Shown: piece by piece, positions 30,368 through 39,830 of the stretch
Numbering within the stretch: position 1 is the stretch's first letter
Layout: each line of letters starts with the position of its first letter
Assembly (NCBI RefSeq): GCF_900105155.1
Contig: NZ_LT629762.1
Span: 4,430,501 to 4,494,500, forward strand
Direction: 5' to 3'
From: Pseudomonas prosekii
Lineage (GTDB): Bacteria; Pseudomonadota; Gammaproteobacteria; Pseudomonadales; Pseudomonadaceae
Length of the DNA stretch: 64,000 bases
The notes under the pieces: model-generated
What the model saw: the letters and a program-made list of their open reading frames with translations, nothing else
Databases searched by the model: none
What the model was told of the DNA's origin: nothing
Translations under genes and position numbers: made by a program

Positions 30368-30970
30368 TCAGGCGAGTTCCGGGGTGTAGGCCTGTTCCAG
30401 CAGCACGGTGAAGCGGTTGAAGGCATCGACCGCCGCTTGCTCGATTTCGGCTTCTTCCTGGGCGCTGAACTCCAGCGAATCAAGCGTTTTGACGAAGCTT
30501 TTCCAACCTTCCGCGCGACCACCCGCCGGCTCACCGAGGTGACGCGCGCCAAAAGTTTCGCTCAACCCCAGACCCACCGCGCGCTTGATCAAAAACGCGG
30601 CACCGAGCTTCGAACCTTCGGAAACAAACAACCAGCCCAGTGCCGCCGCTTTGCCTGGGTTTTTCACTGCGCCCGCCACCGGCGCCGGCACTTCGGTGTC
30701 CAGGTCGGCGAGGTCAGCTTTGGCTGCTTCGGCGCGGCAACGCGCTGGCAGGTCCGGGACGATCGCGGTCAGCTCGGCGTCGTTGTACAGCGCCACCAGT
30801 TCCGACTGGAACAAATACTGCGCGACCACAAAACGGGCGAAATTGGCCTGGGTTTCAAACGGCGCGTGCGCCTTGACCAGCGCGTCCAGTTTGGTGTGCG
30901 GCGCGTTGGTGATCTGGTTCAAACGTTGCGAACGCAGGGCCGGGCGTTGAGCAGTGTCCTGGGAGGTCAT
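30368..30970 (-). CDS. hemO: Biliverdin-producing heme oxygenase (HemO/PigA type)
   Basis: Opens heme to biliverdin, CO and iron in the cytoplasm, releasing iron from imported heme. The 200 residues match the Pseudomonas HemO/PigA plan: LRSQRLNQITNAPHTKLDALV with proximal His25, NFARFVVAQYLFQ, ALGWLFVSEGSKLGAAFL and EPAGGRAEGWKSFV. The start at 30970 (MTSQDTAQ) is preferred; the open frame extends 20 residues upstream. It lies 209 bp after the TonB-dependent receptor, so uptake and breakdown of heme are neighbours. Confidence 0.93.
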   Translation of the reverse strand: MTSQDTAQRPALRSQRLNQITNAPHTKLDALVKAHAPFETQANFARFVVAQYLFQSELVALYNDAELTAIVPDLPARCRAEAAKADLADLDTEVPAPVAGAVKNPGKAAALGWLFVSEGSKLGAAFLIKRAVGLGLSETFGARHLGEPAGGRAEGWKSFVKTLDSLEFSAQEEAEIEQAAVDAFNRFTVLLEQAYTPELA

Positions 30971-31123
30971 CGAGTAATCCTTGAGAAATAATGCCGCTTG
31001 CGAGAAAAGCGCCGCGTGCGAAATAAACAACCACTGGGTAACGAGACGAATCAGAAGACGTCCGAGCGTAAAAAAACCTCACTGCGACGCATTAACAAAT
31101 GTTTCGCAGCGAGACTTTCTGGT

Positions 31124-31185
31124 TCAAATGCTCAAGCTCAGATGCTCAAGCTCAAATATTCAGGCTCGGACGCTCAGCCTCAGAT
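31124..31185. repeat. Short degenerate tandem repeat (GCTCAAGCTCA units)
   Basis: ATGCTCAAGCTCAG occurs twice in a row and then decays (ATATTCAGGCTCGG, ACGCTCAGCCTCAG), ending at the stop codon of the receptor gene. It lies between the receptor and hemO. Confidence 0.7.
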
Positions 31186-33744
31186 ATCCCAGACCAGATT
31201 GATCGCGAAGTTGCGGCCCGGCTGGGTCAGGCGATCCAGATTGGCCGGTTGCGTGACCGAGGCTTCGCCGACGCTGTCGTAACCGCGCACGTCATCCCAC
31301 TGCCAGTATTTCTTGTTGGTCAGGTTGTACAGGCCGGCGTTGAGCGTCACGTCGTCGGTGACTTTGTAGAAACCGGCCAGGTCGAGCACGCCATAACCCG
31401 GGGTCTTGAACTGCGTGCTGGTGCCGTCCGGGGTCTTGAAACTGCTGCTGTCGACGCGGTCCTTGCGTTTGACCAAGGTCCAGCTCAGCAGCGCGCCGTA
31501 GTTGTCCTGGTCATAACCGAGGCCGAATACGCCGGTCAGCGGGTTGACGCTGTTCAGCGGTTCGCCGCTGTCATCGTTGCGGCCATACAAATAGGCCAGC
31601 GAGCCTTGGCTGTAGAGGCCGGTCGGCGCGCCGAGGGTGTCGAGGTTCAGACGGCCCTTGAGCTCGACGCCCTTGATGGTCGCGTGCTTGATGTTGTTGG
31701 TCTGGAATGTGGTTTCCGAGTAGCCGGGCGTGATCGCGTTCTCGTCGATGAAGTCGCGGTATTTGTTGTAGAACACCGCCACGTCGAAGGTCCCAGCGTC
31801 GAACTGACCACGCAGACCGGTTTCGTAGCTCTTGCTCTTCTCCGGCTCAAGGTCCGGATTCGGCGCCACCTGATAGCCGCCGGAAAGGTTTTCGAAGCGT
31901 CCGTACAAGGCTTTCGCGGTTGGCGTGCGGAAGCCTTCAGCGTATTGGCCGTACCAGGTGTAGTGGTCGTTGAAGCTGTAAGTGGTGCCGAACTTCGGCG
32001 ACAGACGATGCCAGGTCTTGGTTTTGTCGCTGACCACGCCGTTGCCGCTCTGGTCGGCGGTCGCCAGGAACTCATCGGTGATGTGCGGCTTGAGCTGCGT
32101 GTAGTCGTAGCGCGCGCCGGGCAGGAAGGTCCAGTTGCCCCAACTGATCTGATCCTGCGCGAACAGGCTGTAGCTGTTGATCGTCGGGTCCGGGAAATCG
32201 CTGGCCGGGGCCGGGCTGTCGGCGGCGCTCGGTGCACCAATCACCCGGCACGCGCCGGCCACGCTCAGGCAGGTGCCGCTGCCGGTACGCAGGCCGGTGA
32301 CTTTGTCCTGCTTGATGGTGGTGCCATAAGTCACCGTGTGATCGGTGCTGGCAATCGCGAAGGACTTGTCGGCCTGGGCGTCGAACACCCATTGGCGATC
32401 CTTGTAGGTGGTGTCGCGTTGACGCAAAACCGTGCGCGATGGCGCGTAGATTTCTTCGGTGCTCTGGTCGGTCTTGGCGATCTGATAGTTCAGCGACCAC
32501 TTGATGTTATCGGCCAGCGCGCTGTCGAGTCCGAAACTGTGCTCGATGCCGAAACGTTCGCGGCTGACCGTGTCGTTACCGGTGCGCGACTTGTAGAAAC
32601 CGAAACCGCGTCCGGCGTTGAACGGCCCGCCAACCGCGCTCAGTTGATTGGTGTCGCGGTCATCCTTGTACTTTTCGTAGGTCAGGCCCAGGCGCGCGTC
32701 GTCGGCGTAGTTCCAGCCGAGTTTGGCCAGCACGTTGGTGGTGCGCACGTCCTCGGGGTTGGCCTCGGTGCGGTTGAGGCCGCTGCCGCCGTGTTCGCCG
32801 TAGGAATCGGTTTCGTGGCCATTGCGCTGGCTCAGGTGCAGCAAAGCGTCGAAATCACCGGTGCGGCCGGCGACCGTGCCGGAAGTCAGCCAGCTCTCAT
32901 CCGCCGAGCTGTAGCCGGTTTTCAGGCGCGCGCCGACGTCTTTGCCGGGTTTGATGATGTCGTCCGGGTCCAGCGTGTAATAGCTGACGGCGCCGCCGAT
33001 GGCGTTGCTGCCGTACAGCACCGAGGCCGGGCCACGGAGAATTTCCACGCGTTTGACGATTTCCGGGTCGACGTAATTGCGGTTGGTTTGCGCGTACGGG
33101 CCGTTGAAGAAGCTGTCTGGCACTTGCACGCCGTCGACTTGCGTCAGCACGCGGTCGCCGTCGATTCCACGAATGTTGTAACCGGTCAGGCCGGAGCGCT
33201 GGCCGGCGCCGCCGACCGAGACCCCCGGCTCGTAGCGCACCAGATCCTTGATGCTGTTGACGTTGTTGCGGTCGAGTTCGTCGCGGGTCTGCACGCTGAC
33301 GGTGGCAGGCACGCTGTCGATGCTTTGTTCCTGGCGAGTGGCGCTGATCGTCACTTGTTGCAGATTGAGCGCGCCGCTGTTGCTGCGTTTTTCCAGCACG
33401 ATGTTGTTGGCGCCGAGTTTGCGATAGCTCAAGTTGGTCCCCACCAACAAGCGCTCGAGGGCTTTGTCCGCTGGCAACGAACCGCGCACGCCCGGCGAGG
33501 CAACGCCTTCAGCCAGTTCGGCGGGCAGGCCGACTTGCCAACCGGTGACGCCGGTAAAGGCATTCAGCGCCGACACCAGCGATTGCTGTGGAATGGCGAA
33601 CGAGTAATCGCCGATGTTGCGGCTCGGCTGCTCGGCGGCAGTCGCCGCCATCATTGGCGCAGTGCCGGCCATCAGGATGGCGGCGGTCAGCAGCGACAGC
33701 ATGCGCGAGGGTGAAGAGGACTGGCGGGTATGGCGAGAGGACAT
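31180..33744 (-). CDS. TonB-dependent heme/hemoprotein receptor with an N-terminal signalling domain
   Basis: An outer-membrane receptor of 854 residues. It has a signal peptide (about 1-37, ending MMAATAAEQ), an STN signalling domain (about 40-115, GDYSFAIPQQSLVSALNAF), a plug (about 125-250, TRDELDRNNVNSIKDLVRYEPGV is the start) and a barrel ending in NFAINLVWDI. The STN domain and the adjacent sigma/anti-sigma pair mark it as a cell-surface signalling receptor like HasR or HxuA. Heme is inferred from hemO next door and family likeness. No hemophore gene (hasA) follows, which favours the Hxu type. Confidence 0.88.
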   Translation of the reverse strand: MSSRHTRQSSSPSRMLSLLTAAILMAGTAPMMAATAAEQPSRNIGDYSFAIPQQSLVSALNAFTGVTGWQVGLPAELAEGVASPGVRGSLPADKALERLLVGTNLSYRKLGANNIVLEKRSNSGALNLQQVTISATRQEQSIDSVPATVSVQTRDELDRNNVNSIKDLVRYEPGVSVGGAGQRSGLTGYNIRGIDGDRVLTQVDGVQVPDSFFNGPYAQTNRNYVDPEIVKRVEILRGPASVLYGSNAIGGAVSYYTLDPDDIIKPGKDVGARLKTGYSSADESWLTSGTVAGRTGDFDALLHLSQRNGHETDSYGEHGGSGLNRTEANPEDVRTTNVLAKLGWNYADDARLGLTYEKYKDDRDTNQLSAVGGPFNAGRGFGFYKSRTGNDTVSRERFGIEHSFGLDSALADNIKWSLNYQIAKTDQSTEEIYAPSRTVLRQRDTTYKDRQWVFDAQADKSFAIASTDHTVTYGTTIKQDKVTGLRTGSGTCLSVAGACRVIGAPSAADSPAPASDFPDPTINSYSLFAQDQISWGNWTFLPGARYDYTQLKPHITDEFLATADQSGNGVVSDKTKTWHRLSPKFGTTYSFNDHYTWYGQYAEGFRTPTAKALYGRFENLSGGYQVAPNPDLEPEKSKSYETGLRGQFDAGTFDVAVFYNKYRDFIDENAITPGYSETTFQTNNIKHATIKGVELKGRLNLDTLGAPTGLYSQGSLAYLYGRNDDSGEPLNSVNPLTGVFGLGYDQDNYGALLSWTLVKRKDRVDSSSFKTPDGTSTQFKTPGYGVLDLAGFYKVTDDVTLNAGLYNLTNKKYWQWDDVRGYDSVGEASVTQPANLDRLTQPGRNFAINLVWDI

Positions 33745-33850
33745 CGATAGCGCTCCGTGTCGCACGAATCTTATAGGTGCAGATTGGCATCGATAGATGC
33801 GAATCAATTGCATTGGCTATAACGAGACGAACGAGCATCGGCTATCGAGT

Positions 33851-33866
33851 AAAAATAATTCTCATT
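33851..33866 (-). promoter_or_regulatory. Weak Fur-box candidate upstream of the receptor
   Basis: On the minus strand, AATGAGAATTATTTTT resembles part of the Fur consensus (GATAATGAGAATTATT-like). It lies about 105 bp ahead of the receptor start, at the end of the anti-sigma gene. Confidence 0.4.
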
Positions 33867-34831
33867 TAGTTCAAGATCACCAGCGCCGGGAATTCCTGCA
33901 GGCGCGCCGAGGTGATGTGAGCGAGGGAACGGACCACGTCCAGCGGCTGGTCGAGACGGTAATTGCCGGTGACGGCGACGTCGGCGAGTTGCTCATTGTT
34001 GTTGATGATCCAGCCCGGATAGTAGCGGCGCAGTTCCGCCAGCACTTGGCTCAACGGGCAATTCTCGAACACCAGACGTCCGTCGACCCAGGCCAGGTCA
34101 GTCGCCGCATCGAGTTTGGCCGGGCGGTCAAAACCGTTGGGGCCGATGCGGATGCTTTCGCCGGCGCTCAGCCGCACCCGTGCATCGTCGCGGGTCGCGC
34201 GCAAATCGACATCGCCGCGTTGCACCCGCACCTGCGCCACGCCGTCGAGGTAACGCACGGCAAAATCGGTGTCACGCACACTGGCCTTGACCGGCCCGGC
34301 ATCGATTTCCAGCGCCTGGTCACGGTTGGCCGGCACTTCGAAAAACGCTTCGCCCTGATACAGACGCGCGACGCGCTGCTGATCGTTGATGGTGCTGGAG
34401 AACGCCGAATTGGTGTTGAGCAAGACTTTCGAGCCGTCCTCCAATTGCAGGCGCTGGCGTTCGCCGACCACGGTCAGGTGATCGGCCTGCAGGCGCAGGG
34501 GCACGTTGCTGAAACTGAACAACCCGAGGATCAACACCGCAGCAGTGGCCAGCGGTTTCCAGTGCGGGCGCAGGCGCGCCAACACGCTGACTTTCGCCGG
34601 TTGGGCGGCAAGGTTTTGTGCGCTTTGCACCACTTGCGGGCCATCCCAGATCGCTTGCGCCTTGGCGAACGCTTCAGCGTGCAGCGGGTCAGCGGCCAGC
34701 CATTCATGGAACTGGCGCGATTGTTCCTCGCTCGGACTGCCCATCACGATCAACCAGTCCAGCGCCTGGTCCATCGCGCTGGCGGGGTCTCGCGCCGGGG
34801 CGGGCGGAAGAGAGCGGTGGGTGTCCGTCAC
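33866..34831 (-). CDS. FecR-type anti-sigma factor of the heme signalling system
   Basis: An inner-membrane regulator of 321 residues relaying the receptor signal to the ECF sigma factor. It has an N-terminal DUF4880-like cytoplasmic region (DWLIVMGSPSEEQSRQFHEWL), one membrane helix (about 92-110), a FecR domain (about 120-215, LEDGSKVLLNTNSA) and a C-terminal DUF4974-like domain (LAWVDGRLVFENCPLSQVLAELRRY is split around it). The start is a GTG preceded by GAGGAAA. It lies between the sigma and receptor genes, as in has/hxu/fec loci. Confidence 0.92.
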   Translation of the reverse strand: MTDTHRSLPPAPARDPASAMDQALDWLIVMGSPSEEQSRQFHEWLAADPLHAEAFAKAQAIWDGPQVVQSAQNLAAQPAKVSVLARLRPHWKPLATAAVLILGLFSFSNVPLRLQADHLTVVGERQRLQLEDGSKVLLNTNSAFSSTINDQQRVARLYQGEAFFEVPANRDQALEIDAGPVKASVRDTDFAVRYLDGVAQVRVQRGDVDLRATRDDARVRLSAGESIRIGPNGFDRPAKLDAATDLAWVDGRLVFENCPLSQVLAELRRYYPGWIINNNEQLADVAVTGNYRLDQPLDVVRSLAHITSARLQEFPALVILN

Positions 34832-34873
34832 GGTGTTTCCTCGGCAGTGGCAGGTGGAGCAGTTTCAAGCTAC

Positions 34874-34930
34874 AAGCTGCAAGCCGCAAGCCTGAGCTGA
34901 GATCGGTGTTGCGCTTGCAGCTTGCAGCTT
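34874..34930. repeat. Long hairpin between the sigma factor and anti-sigma genes
   Basis: AAGCTGCAAGCCGCAAGC (34874-34891) and GCTTGCAGCTTGCAGCTT (34913-34930) pair at 17 of 18 positions around a 21-base loop. The right arm touches the stop codon of the sigma gene. There is no T-tract. Confidence 0.8.
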
Positions 34931-35456
34931 AATGCTTGCCGCTGCCGTTATGCCGCTCGGCGACGCCAATGCAGATCGCCATGATCAGCTTCAGTTCCTT
35001 TTGCACGGTGCTCAACGACACGCCGAGCTGCTCGGAAATCTCCAGATAACTGTGCCCGTGCAGGCGGCTGAGGATGAAAATCTGCTGCTGGCGGTGGCTG
35101 AGTTCACTAAGGCTCACGTTCAAGCGCTCCAGCAATTGTTCGGCATGCGCGGCGTCTTCGGCGCTGCTGACCGGAGCGGCGATGCTTTCGACGACGTCCA
35201 GCGGCACGTCATCAAGCAAGGTCCGCGACTGAATGCGCCGCGCACGCAAATGGTCCAGCGCCAGGTTGCGGGCGGTCTGGAAGACGAAGGGTTCGAGGTG
35301 ATCGATGGCCCGTTCACTCAACGCCCGGGTCACGCGCAGGTAGGTTTCCTGCAGCAGGTCTTCGGCGGTGCTGTGATTGTTGACCATCCGCTCCAGCGTG
35401 CGCAGCAGCGAAACGCGCTGGGCGATGAAGACGTGATTGAAGCGCGATTGACTCAC
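34929..35456 (-). CDS. ECF sigma factor, FecI/HasI type
   Basis: A sigma70-family ECF factor of 175 residues expected to transcribe the receptor gene when heme is sensed. Region 2 is HSTAEDLLQETYLRVTRA with FVFQTARNLALDHLRARR, and region 4 is LSELSHRQQQIFILSRLHGHSYLEISEQLGVSLSTV in part. The start is a GTG at 35456. A strong Fur box lies just upstream, so iron limitation probably sets its level. Confidence 0.93.
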   Translation of the reverse strand: MSQSRFNHVFIAQRVSLLRTLERMVNNHSTAEDLLQETYLRVTRALSERAIDHLEPFVFQTARNLALDHLRARRIQSRTLLDDVPLDVVESIAAPVSSAEDAAHAEQLLERLNVSLSELSHRQQQIFILSRLHGHSYLEISEQLGVSLSTVQKELKLIMAICIGVAERHNGSGKH

Positions 35457-35480
35457 GGGAGGACCTGATCCATTTCAAGC

Positions 35481-35499
35481 GAATGATAATGCTTATCAT
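35481..35499 (-). promoter_or_regulatory. Fur box upstream of the ECF sigma gene
   Basis: The core ATGATAA-TGC-TTATCAT is a near-perfect palindrome within GAATGATAATGCTTATCAT and matches the GATAAT-N-ATTATC-type Fur consensus. It is centred about 33 bp ahead of the GTG start. Confidence 0.82.
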
Positions 35500-35551
35500 C
35501 TAGCTCGATGGTCAAGTGTTGATTTGTGGCGGTTATGTAACACCGCTGAAA

Positions 35552-35643
35552 CCTGTGGGAGCGAGGCTTGCCCGCGAAAGCAGTGTGTCAGTCACCGTTA
35601 AGGTCGCTGACACGCCGCCTTCGCGGGCAAGCCTTGCTCCTGC
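35552..35643. repeat. REPIN between the sigma gene and gap
   Basis: CCTGTGGGAGCGAGGCTTGC and the inverted partner GCAAGCCTTGCTCCTGCA, CTTGCCCGC core variant. Confidence 0.88.
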
Positions 35644-35656
35644 AAATCGGTGTGGG

Positions 35657-36658
35657 TTACTCGGCGTTACACAGCGCCAGGCAGTTATCCAGCATGCGGT
35701 TGGAGAAGCCCCATTCGTTGTCGTACCAGGCCAATACCTTGAGCAGTTTGCCGCTGGATTTGGTGTGGTTGGCATCGAAGATCGACGACAGCGGATTGTG
35801 ATTGAAATCGCTCGAAACCAGCGGCAGGGTGTTGTAGCCGAGGATTTTCGAGTGCTGTGCGGCTTCTTTCAAAAGCGCGTTGACCTCATCGGCCGACGCT
35901 TCGCGCTTCAATTGCACGGTCAAATCCACCAGCGAAACGTTGATCACTGGCACGCGTACCGCCATGCCGGTCAGTTTGCCCGCCAGTTCCGGCAGCACCA
36001 GGCCTACCGCTTCAGCGGCGCCGGTCTTGCTCGGGATCATGTTCTGCGTGGCCGAACGCGCGCGGTACGGGTCGGTGTGGTAGACGTCGGTGAGGTTCTG
36101 GTCGTTGGTGTAGGCGTGGATCGTAGTCATCAGACCGCTTTCGATCCCCAGCTCGCGGTGCAGCACCTGCGCAACCGGCGCGAGGCAGTTGGTGGTGCAC
36201 GACGCGTTGGAAATAATTTGGTGCGACTGGCGCAGAATGTCGTGGTTGACGCCATACACCACGGTGGCGTCGGCGCCCTTGGCCGGGGCCGAGATAATCA
36301 CTTTGCGCGCGCCGGCCGTAATATGCGCAGCGGCTTTGGCGCGGTCGGTGAACAGACCGGTGCATTCGAACACCACGTCGATCTTCTCGGCCGCCCATGG
36401 CAGTTCGGCCGGGTTACGAATGGCGCTGACCGAAATGCGGTCGCCGTTGACGGTCAGGCTTTCATTGTCGTGCTGCACTTCGGCGTCGAAAGTGCCGTGA
36501 ACGGTGTCGTACTTGAGCAGATGAGCGTTGATCGAGCTGTCGCCCAAGTCATTGATCGCAACAATCTGCAAATCCTGGCGGTAGCCTTGGGTATACAGTG
36601 CGCGAAGGACGTTGCGGCCGATACGGCCAAAACCATTGATTGCGATTCGAAGAGTCAT
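35657..36658 (-). CDS. gap: Glyceraldehyde-3-phosphate dehydrogenase, type I
   Basis: Oxidises glyceraldehyde-3-phosphate from the Entner-Doudoroff route. The 333 residues have the NAD loop NGFGRIGRN and the catalytic Cys in [13 protein letters not shown] (about residue 153), then [11 protein letters not shown]. It is divergent from edd with a HexR-type operator in front, which marks it as the glycolytic GapA of the glucose regulon rather than a housekeeping paralog. Confidence 0.96.
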   Translation of the reverse strand: MTLRIAINGFGRIGRNVLRALYTQGYRQDLQIVAINDLGDSSINAHLLKYDTVHGTFDAEVQHDNESLTVNGDRISVSAIRNPAELPWAAEKIDVVFECTGLFTDRAKAAAHITAGARKVIISAPAKGADATVVYGVNHDILRQSHQIISNASCTTNCLAPVAQVLHRELGIESGLMTTIHAYTNDQNLTDVYHTDPYRARSATQNMIPSKTGAAEAVGLVLPELAGKLTGMAVRVPVINVSLVDLTVQLKREASADEVNALLKEAAQHSKILGYNTLPLVSSDFNHNPLSSIFDANHTKSSGKLLKVLAWYDNEWGFSNRMLDNCLALCNAE

Positions 36659-36681
36659 TTAACTGGGCCGCCGTCGATTTG

Positions 36682-36696
36682 TTGTTGGAATTACAA
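36682..36696. promoter_or_regulatory. HexR-type operator near gap
   Basis: TTGT-TGGAATT-ACAA (TTGT-N7-ACAA) matches the Pseudomonas HexR consensus TTGT-N7/8-ACAA. It is 24 bp from the gap start codon. Confidence 0.82.
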
Positions 36697-36743
36697 GATT
36701 ATTCGCATAAAAATAGAAAACAAGCCTTTTTAATGGCAATATT

Positions 36744-36758
36744 TTGTTCAATCTACAA
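36744..36758. promoter_or_regulatory. HexR-type operator near edd
   Basis: TTGT-TCAATCT-ACAA matches the same consensus exactly, 62 bp right of the first site. With it, divergent gap and edd could be repressed together and released by KDPG. Confidence 0.82.
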
Positions 36759-36878
36759 CGAGTGACCTGAATCAACTGGTCCGATCGATCAAGTAAACCG
36801 TCTGTCATCTCACCGACAGCGGCGCTTGATCAGCATAGACAATCAGGTCGCCACATCCGTTAGCCTGGAGTTCTACAC

Positions 36879-38705
36879 ATGCATCCCCGCGTCCTTGAGG
36901 TCACCGAACGGCTTATCGCCCGTAGCCGAGCTACTCGTGAGGCTTACCTTGCGCTGATTCGCGGCGCTGCCAGCGACGGTCCGATGCGCGGCAAGCTGCA
37001 ATGCGCCAACTTCGCCCATGGCGTGGCCGGTTGTGGCACCGAAGACAAGAACAGTCTGCGGATGATGAACTCGGCCAACATCGCAATTGTTTCCTCATAT
37101 AACGACATGCTCTCGGCGCATCAGCCGTACGAAGTCTTCCCCGAACAAATCAAGAAAGCCCTGCGCGAAATCGGTTCTGTCGGCCAGTTCGCCGGCGGCA
37201 CTCCGGCGATGTGCGATGGCGTGACCCAAGGCGAGCCGGGCATGGAATTGAGCCTGCCGAGCCGCGAAGTGATCGCTATGTCGACCGCCGTGGCGCTGTC
37301 GCACAACATGTTCGATGGCGCGCTGATGCTCGGAATCTGCGACAAGATCGTCCCGGGCCTGATGATGGGCGCGCTGCGTTTCGGCCATCTGCCGACCATC
37401 TTCGTCCCGGGCGGGCCGATGGTGTCGGGCATTTCCAACAAGCAGAAAGCCGATGTGCGCCAGCGCTACGCCGAAGGCAAAGCGAGCCGCGAAGAGCTGC
37501 TGGAATCGGAAATGAATTCCTACCACAGCCCCGGCACCTGCACGTTCTACGGCACCGCCAACACCAACCAACTGCTGATGGAAGTCATGGGCCTGCACTT
37601 GCCGGGCGCCTCGTTCGTCAACCCGAACACGCCGTTGCGCGATGCCCTGACCCGCGAGGCGGCGCATCAAGTCACGCGCCTGACCAAACAGAATGGCGAT
37701 TTCATGCCGATCGGCGAAATCGTCGACGAGCGTTCGCTGGTCAACTCGATTGTCGCGTTGCACGCCACCGGCGGCTCGACCAACCACACCTTGCACATGC
37801 CGGCCATCGCCATGGCCGCGGGCATTCAATTGACCTGGCAGGACATGGCCGACCTCTCCGAGGTGGTGCCGACCCTCAGCCACGTCTATCCGAATGGCAA
37901 AGCCGACATCAACCACTTCCAGGCGGCTGGCGGCATGTCGTTCCTGATCCGCGAGCTGCTGGAAGCCGGGTTGCTCCATGAAAACGTCAACACCGTGCTC
38001 GGCCACGGCTTGAGCCGGTACACCGTCGAACCGTTCCTCGATAACGGCGAACTGGTCTGGCGCGAAGGCCCGATCGAAAGCCTCGACGAAACCATCCTGC
38101 GTCCGGTGGCGCGCGCGTTCTCGCCCGAGGGCGGCTTGCGGGTGATGGAAGGCAACCTCGGTCGCGGCGTGATGAAAGTCTCCGCCGTAGCGTTGGAAAA
38201 CCAGATCGTCGAAGCACCGGCAATGGTTTTCCAGGATCAGCAGGATCTGGCCGACGCGTTCAAGGCCGGTTTGCTGGAGAAAGATTTTGTCGCGGTGATG
38301 CGCTTCCAGGGCCCGCGCTCCAACGGCATGCCGGAATTGCACAAAATGACCCCGTTCCTCGGCGTGTTGCAAGATCGCGGCTTCAAGGTGGCGTTGGTCA
38401 CTGATGGGCGCATGTCCGGCGCTTCGGGGAAAATCCCGGCGGCGATTCATGTCAGCCCGGAAGCTTTTGTCGGCGGCGCTTTGGCGCGCGTGCAAGAGGG
38501 CGATATCATCCGCGTCGATGGCGTCAAAGGCACTCTTGAGCTTAAGGTGGACGCCGAAGAATTCGCAGCGCGCGAACCCGCCAAAGGCCTGTTGGCCAAC
38601 AACATCGGCAGCGGGCGCGAACTGTTTGGTTTCATGCGCATGGCCTTCAGCTCCGCAGAGCAGGGCGCCAGCGCCTTCACTTCTGCCCTGGAGACGCTTA
38701 ATTGA
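36879..38705 (+). CDS. edd: 6-phosphogluconate dehydratase
   Basis: Dehydrates 6-phosphogluconate to KDPG, the first committed step of the Entner-Doudoroff pathway. The 608 residues are of IlvD/Edd type with iron-sulfur cysteines ([33 protein letters not shown]) and [17 protein letters not shown]. It starts edd-glk-gltR-gtrS. Its stop overlaps the glk TTG start. Confidence 0.97.
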   Translation: MHPRVLEVTERLIARSRATREAYLALIRGAASDGPMRGKLQCANFAHGVAGCGTEDKNSLRMMNSANIAIVSSYNDMLSAHQPYEVFPEQIKKALREIGSVGQFAGGTPAMCDGVTQGEPGMELSLPSREVIAMSTAVALSHNMFDGALMLGICDKIVPGLMMGALRFGHLPTIFVPGGPMVSGISNKQKADVRQRYAEGKASREELLESEMNSYHSPGTCTFYGTANTNQLLMEVMGLHLPGASFVNPNTPLRDALTREAAHQVTRLTKQNGDFMPIGEIVDERSLVNSIVALHATGGSTNHTLHMPAIAMAAGIQLTWQDMADLSEVVPTLSHVYPNGKADINHFQAAGGMSFLIRELLEAGLLHENVNTVLGHGLSRYTVEPFLDNGELVWREGPIESLDETILRPVARAFSPEGGLRVMEGNLGRGVMKVSAVALENQIVEAPAMVFQDQQDLADAFKAGLLEKDFVAVMRFQGPRSNGMPELHKMTPFLGVLQDRGFKVALVTDGRMSGASGKIPAAIHVSPEAFVGGALARVQEGDIIRVDGVKGTLELKVDAEEFAAREPAKGLLANNIGSGRELFGFMRMAFSSAEQGASAFTSALETLN

Positions 38706-39652
38706 AACTGGCTTTGGTCGGTGACATCGGTGGGACCAACGCACGTTTCGCGTTGTGGAAAAACCAGCAATTGGAATCGATCCAGGTGCTGGCGACGGCG
38801 GATCACGCCAGCCCCGAGGAGGCCATTGGCGTGTACCTCGGTGGGTTGGGCTTGAAGCCCGGCGACATCGGCTCGGTGTGCCTGTCGGTGGCGGGCCCGG
38901 TGAGTGGTGATGAATTCAAATTCACCAACAACCACTGGCGCCTCAGCCGCAAGGCGTTCTGCGAGATTTTGCAGGTCGACAGATTGCTCCTGACCAACGA
39001 CTTCTCGGCGATGGCGCTGGGCATGACCCGTTTGCAGCCGGATGAGTTTCGTGTGGTTTGCGCCGGCACGCCGGAGCCCCTGCGCCCGGCGGTGGTGATC
39101 GGCCCCGGCACCGGTTTGGGCGTCGGCACGTTGCTGAATCTGGGCGAAGGCCGGTTCGCGGCATTGCCGGGCGAGGGCGGTCACGTCGATCTGCCGCTGA
39201 GCAGCCCGCGTGAAACCCAGCTGTGGCAACACATCTTCAACGAGATCGGCCACGTCAGCGCCGAGACGGCATTGAGCGGCGGCGGATTGCCTCGGGTTTA
39301 CCGGGCGATCTGTGCGGTGGACGGCCACGAGCCGGTGCTCGATTCTCCGGAATCAATCACCGCGGCAGGGCTGGCGGGCGATCCGATTGCCTTGGAAGTG
39401 CTGGAGCAGTTCTGCTGCTGGCTCGGGCGAGTCGCCGGCAATAACGTGCTGACCACCGGCGCGCGCGGCGGGGTGTTTATCGTCGGCGGGGTGATTCCAC
39501 GGTTTGCCGATTTCTTCATCGAAAGCGGTTTCGCCCGGTGTTTTGCCGACAAGGGCTGCATGAGCGATTACTTCAAAGGCATCCCGGTGTGGCTGGTAAC
39601 AGCGCCGTATTCCGGGCTGGTCGGCGCGGGAGTAGCGCTGGACCAAGCCTGA
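38702..39652 (+). CDS. glk: Glucokinase
   Basis: Phosphorylates glucose with ATP after periplasmic-binding-protein uptake. The 316 residues have the phosphate loop [14 protein letters not shown], the [11 protein letters not shown] aspartate region and [13 protein letters not shown]. The start is TTG at 38702, four bases inside the edd stop; no ATG gives the GDIGGTN loop. The overlap indicates translational coupling with edd. Confidence 0.95.
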   Translation: MKLALVGDIGGTNARFALWKNQQLESIQVLATADHASPEEAIGVYLGGLGLKPGDIGSVCLSVAGPVSGDEFKFTNNHWRLSRKAFCEILQVDRLLLTNDFSAMALGMTRLQPDEFRVVCAGTPEPLRPAVVIGPGTGLGVGTLLNLGEGRFAALPGEGGHVDLPLSSPRETQLWQHIFNEIGHVSAETALSGGGLPRVYRAICAVDGHEPVLDSPESITAAGLAGDPIALEVLEQFCCWLGRVAGNNVLTTGARGGVFIVGGVIPRFADFFIESGFARCFADKGCMSDYFKGIPVWLVTAPYSGLVGAGVALDQA

Positions 39653-39663
39653 AACACATTAAA

Positions 39664-39758
39664 CCTGTAGGAGTGAGCCTGCTCGCGATGGCGGACTGAC
39701 ATTCAACATTGATGTTGACTGGTATACCGCTTTCGCGAGCAGGCTCACTCCTACATGG
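39664..39758. repeat. REPIN between glk and gltR
   Basis: CCTGTAGGAGTGAGCCTGCT and the inverted AGCAGGCTCACTCCTACA, with the shared TCAACATTGA interior. Confidence 0.9.
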
Positions 39759-39830
39759 GGTTTGTGGTGTTTGTCGGTTCCGCGCTTGAGGCATAATCCG
39801 CCCAATTCAAACAACAAGGATGCCGCCCCT

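Noticed and set aside
31099..33714. Open frame of 871 codons antisense to the heme receptor
   Set aside because: Same reason; the minus-strand receptor has a full set of domain signatures and this frame has none.
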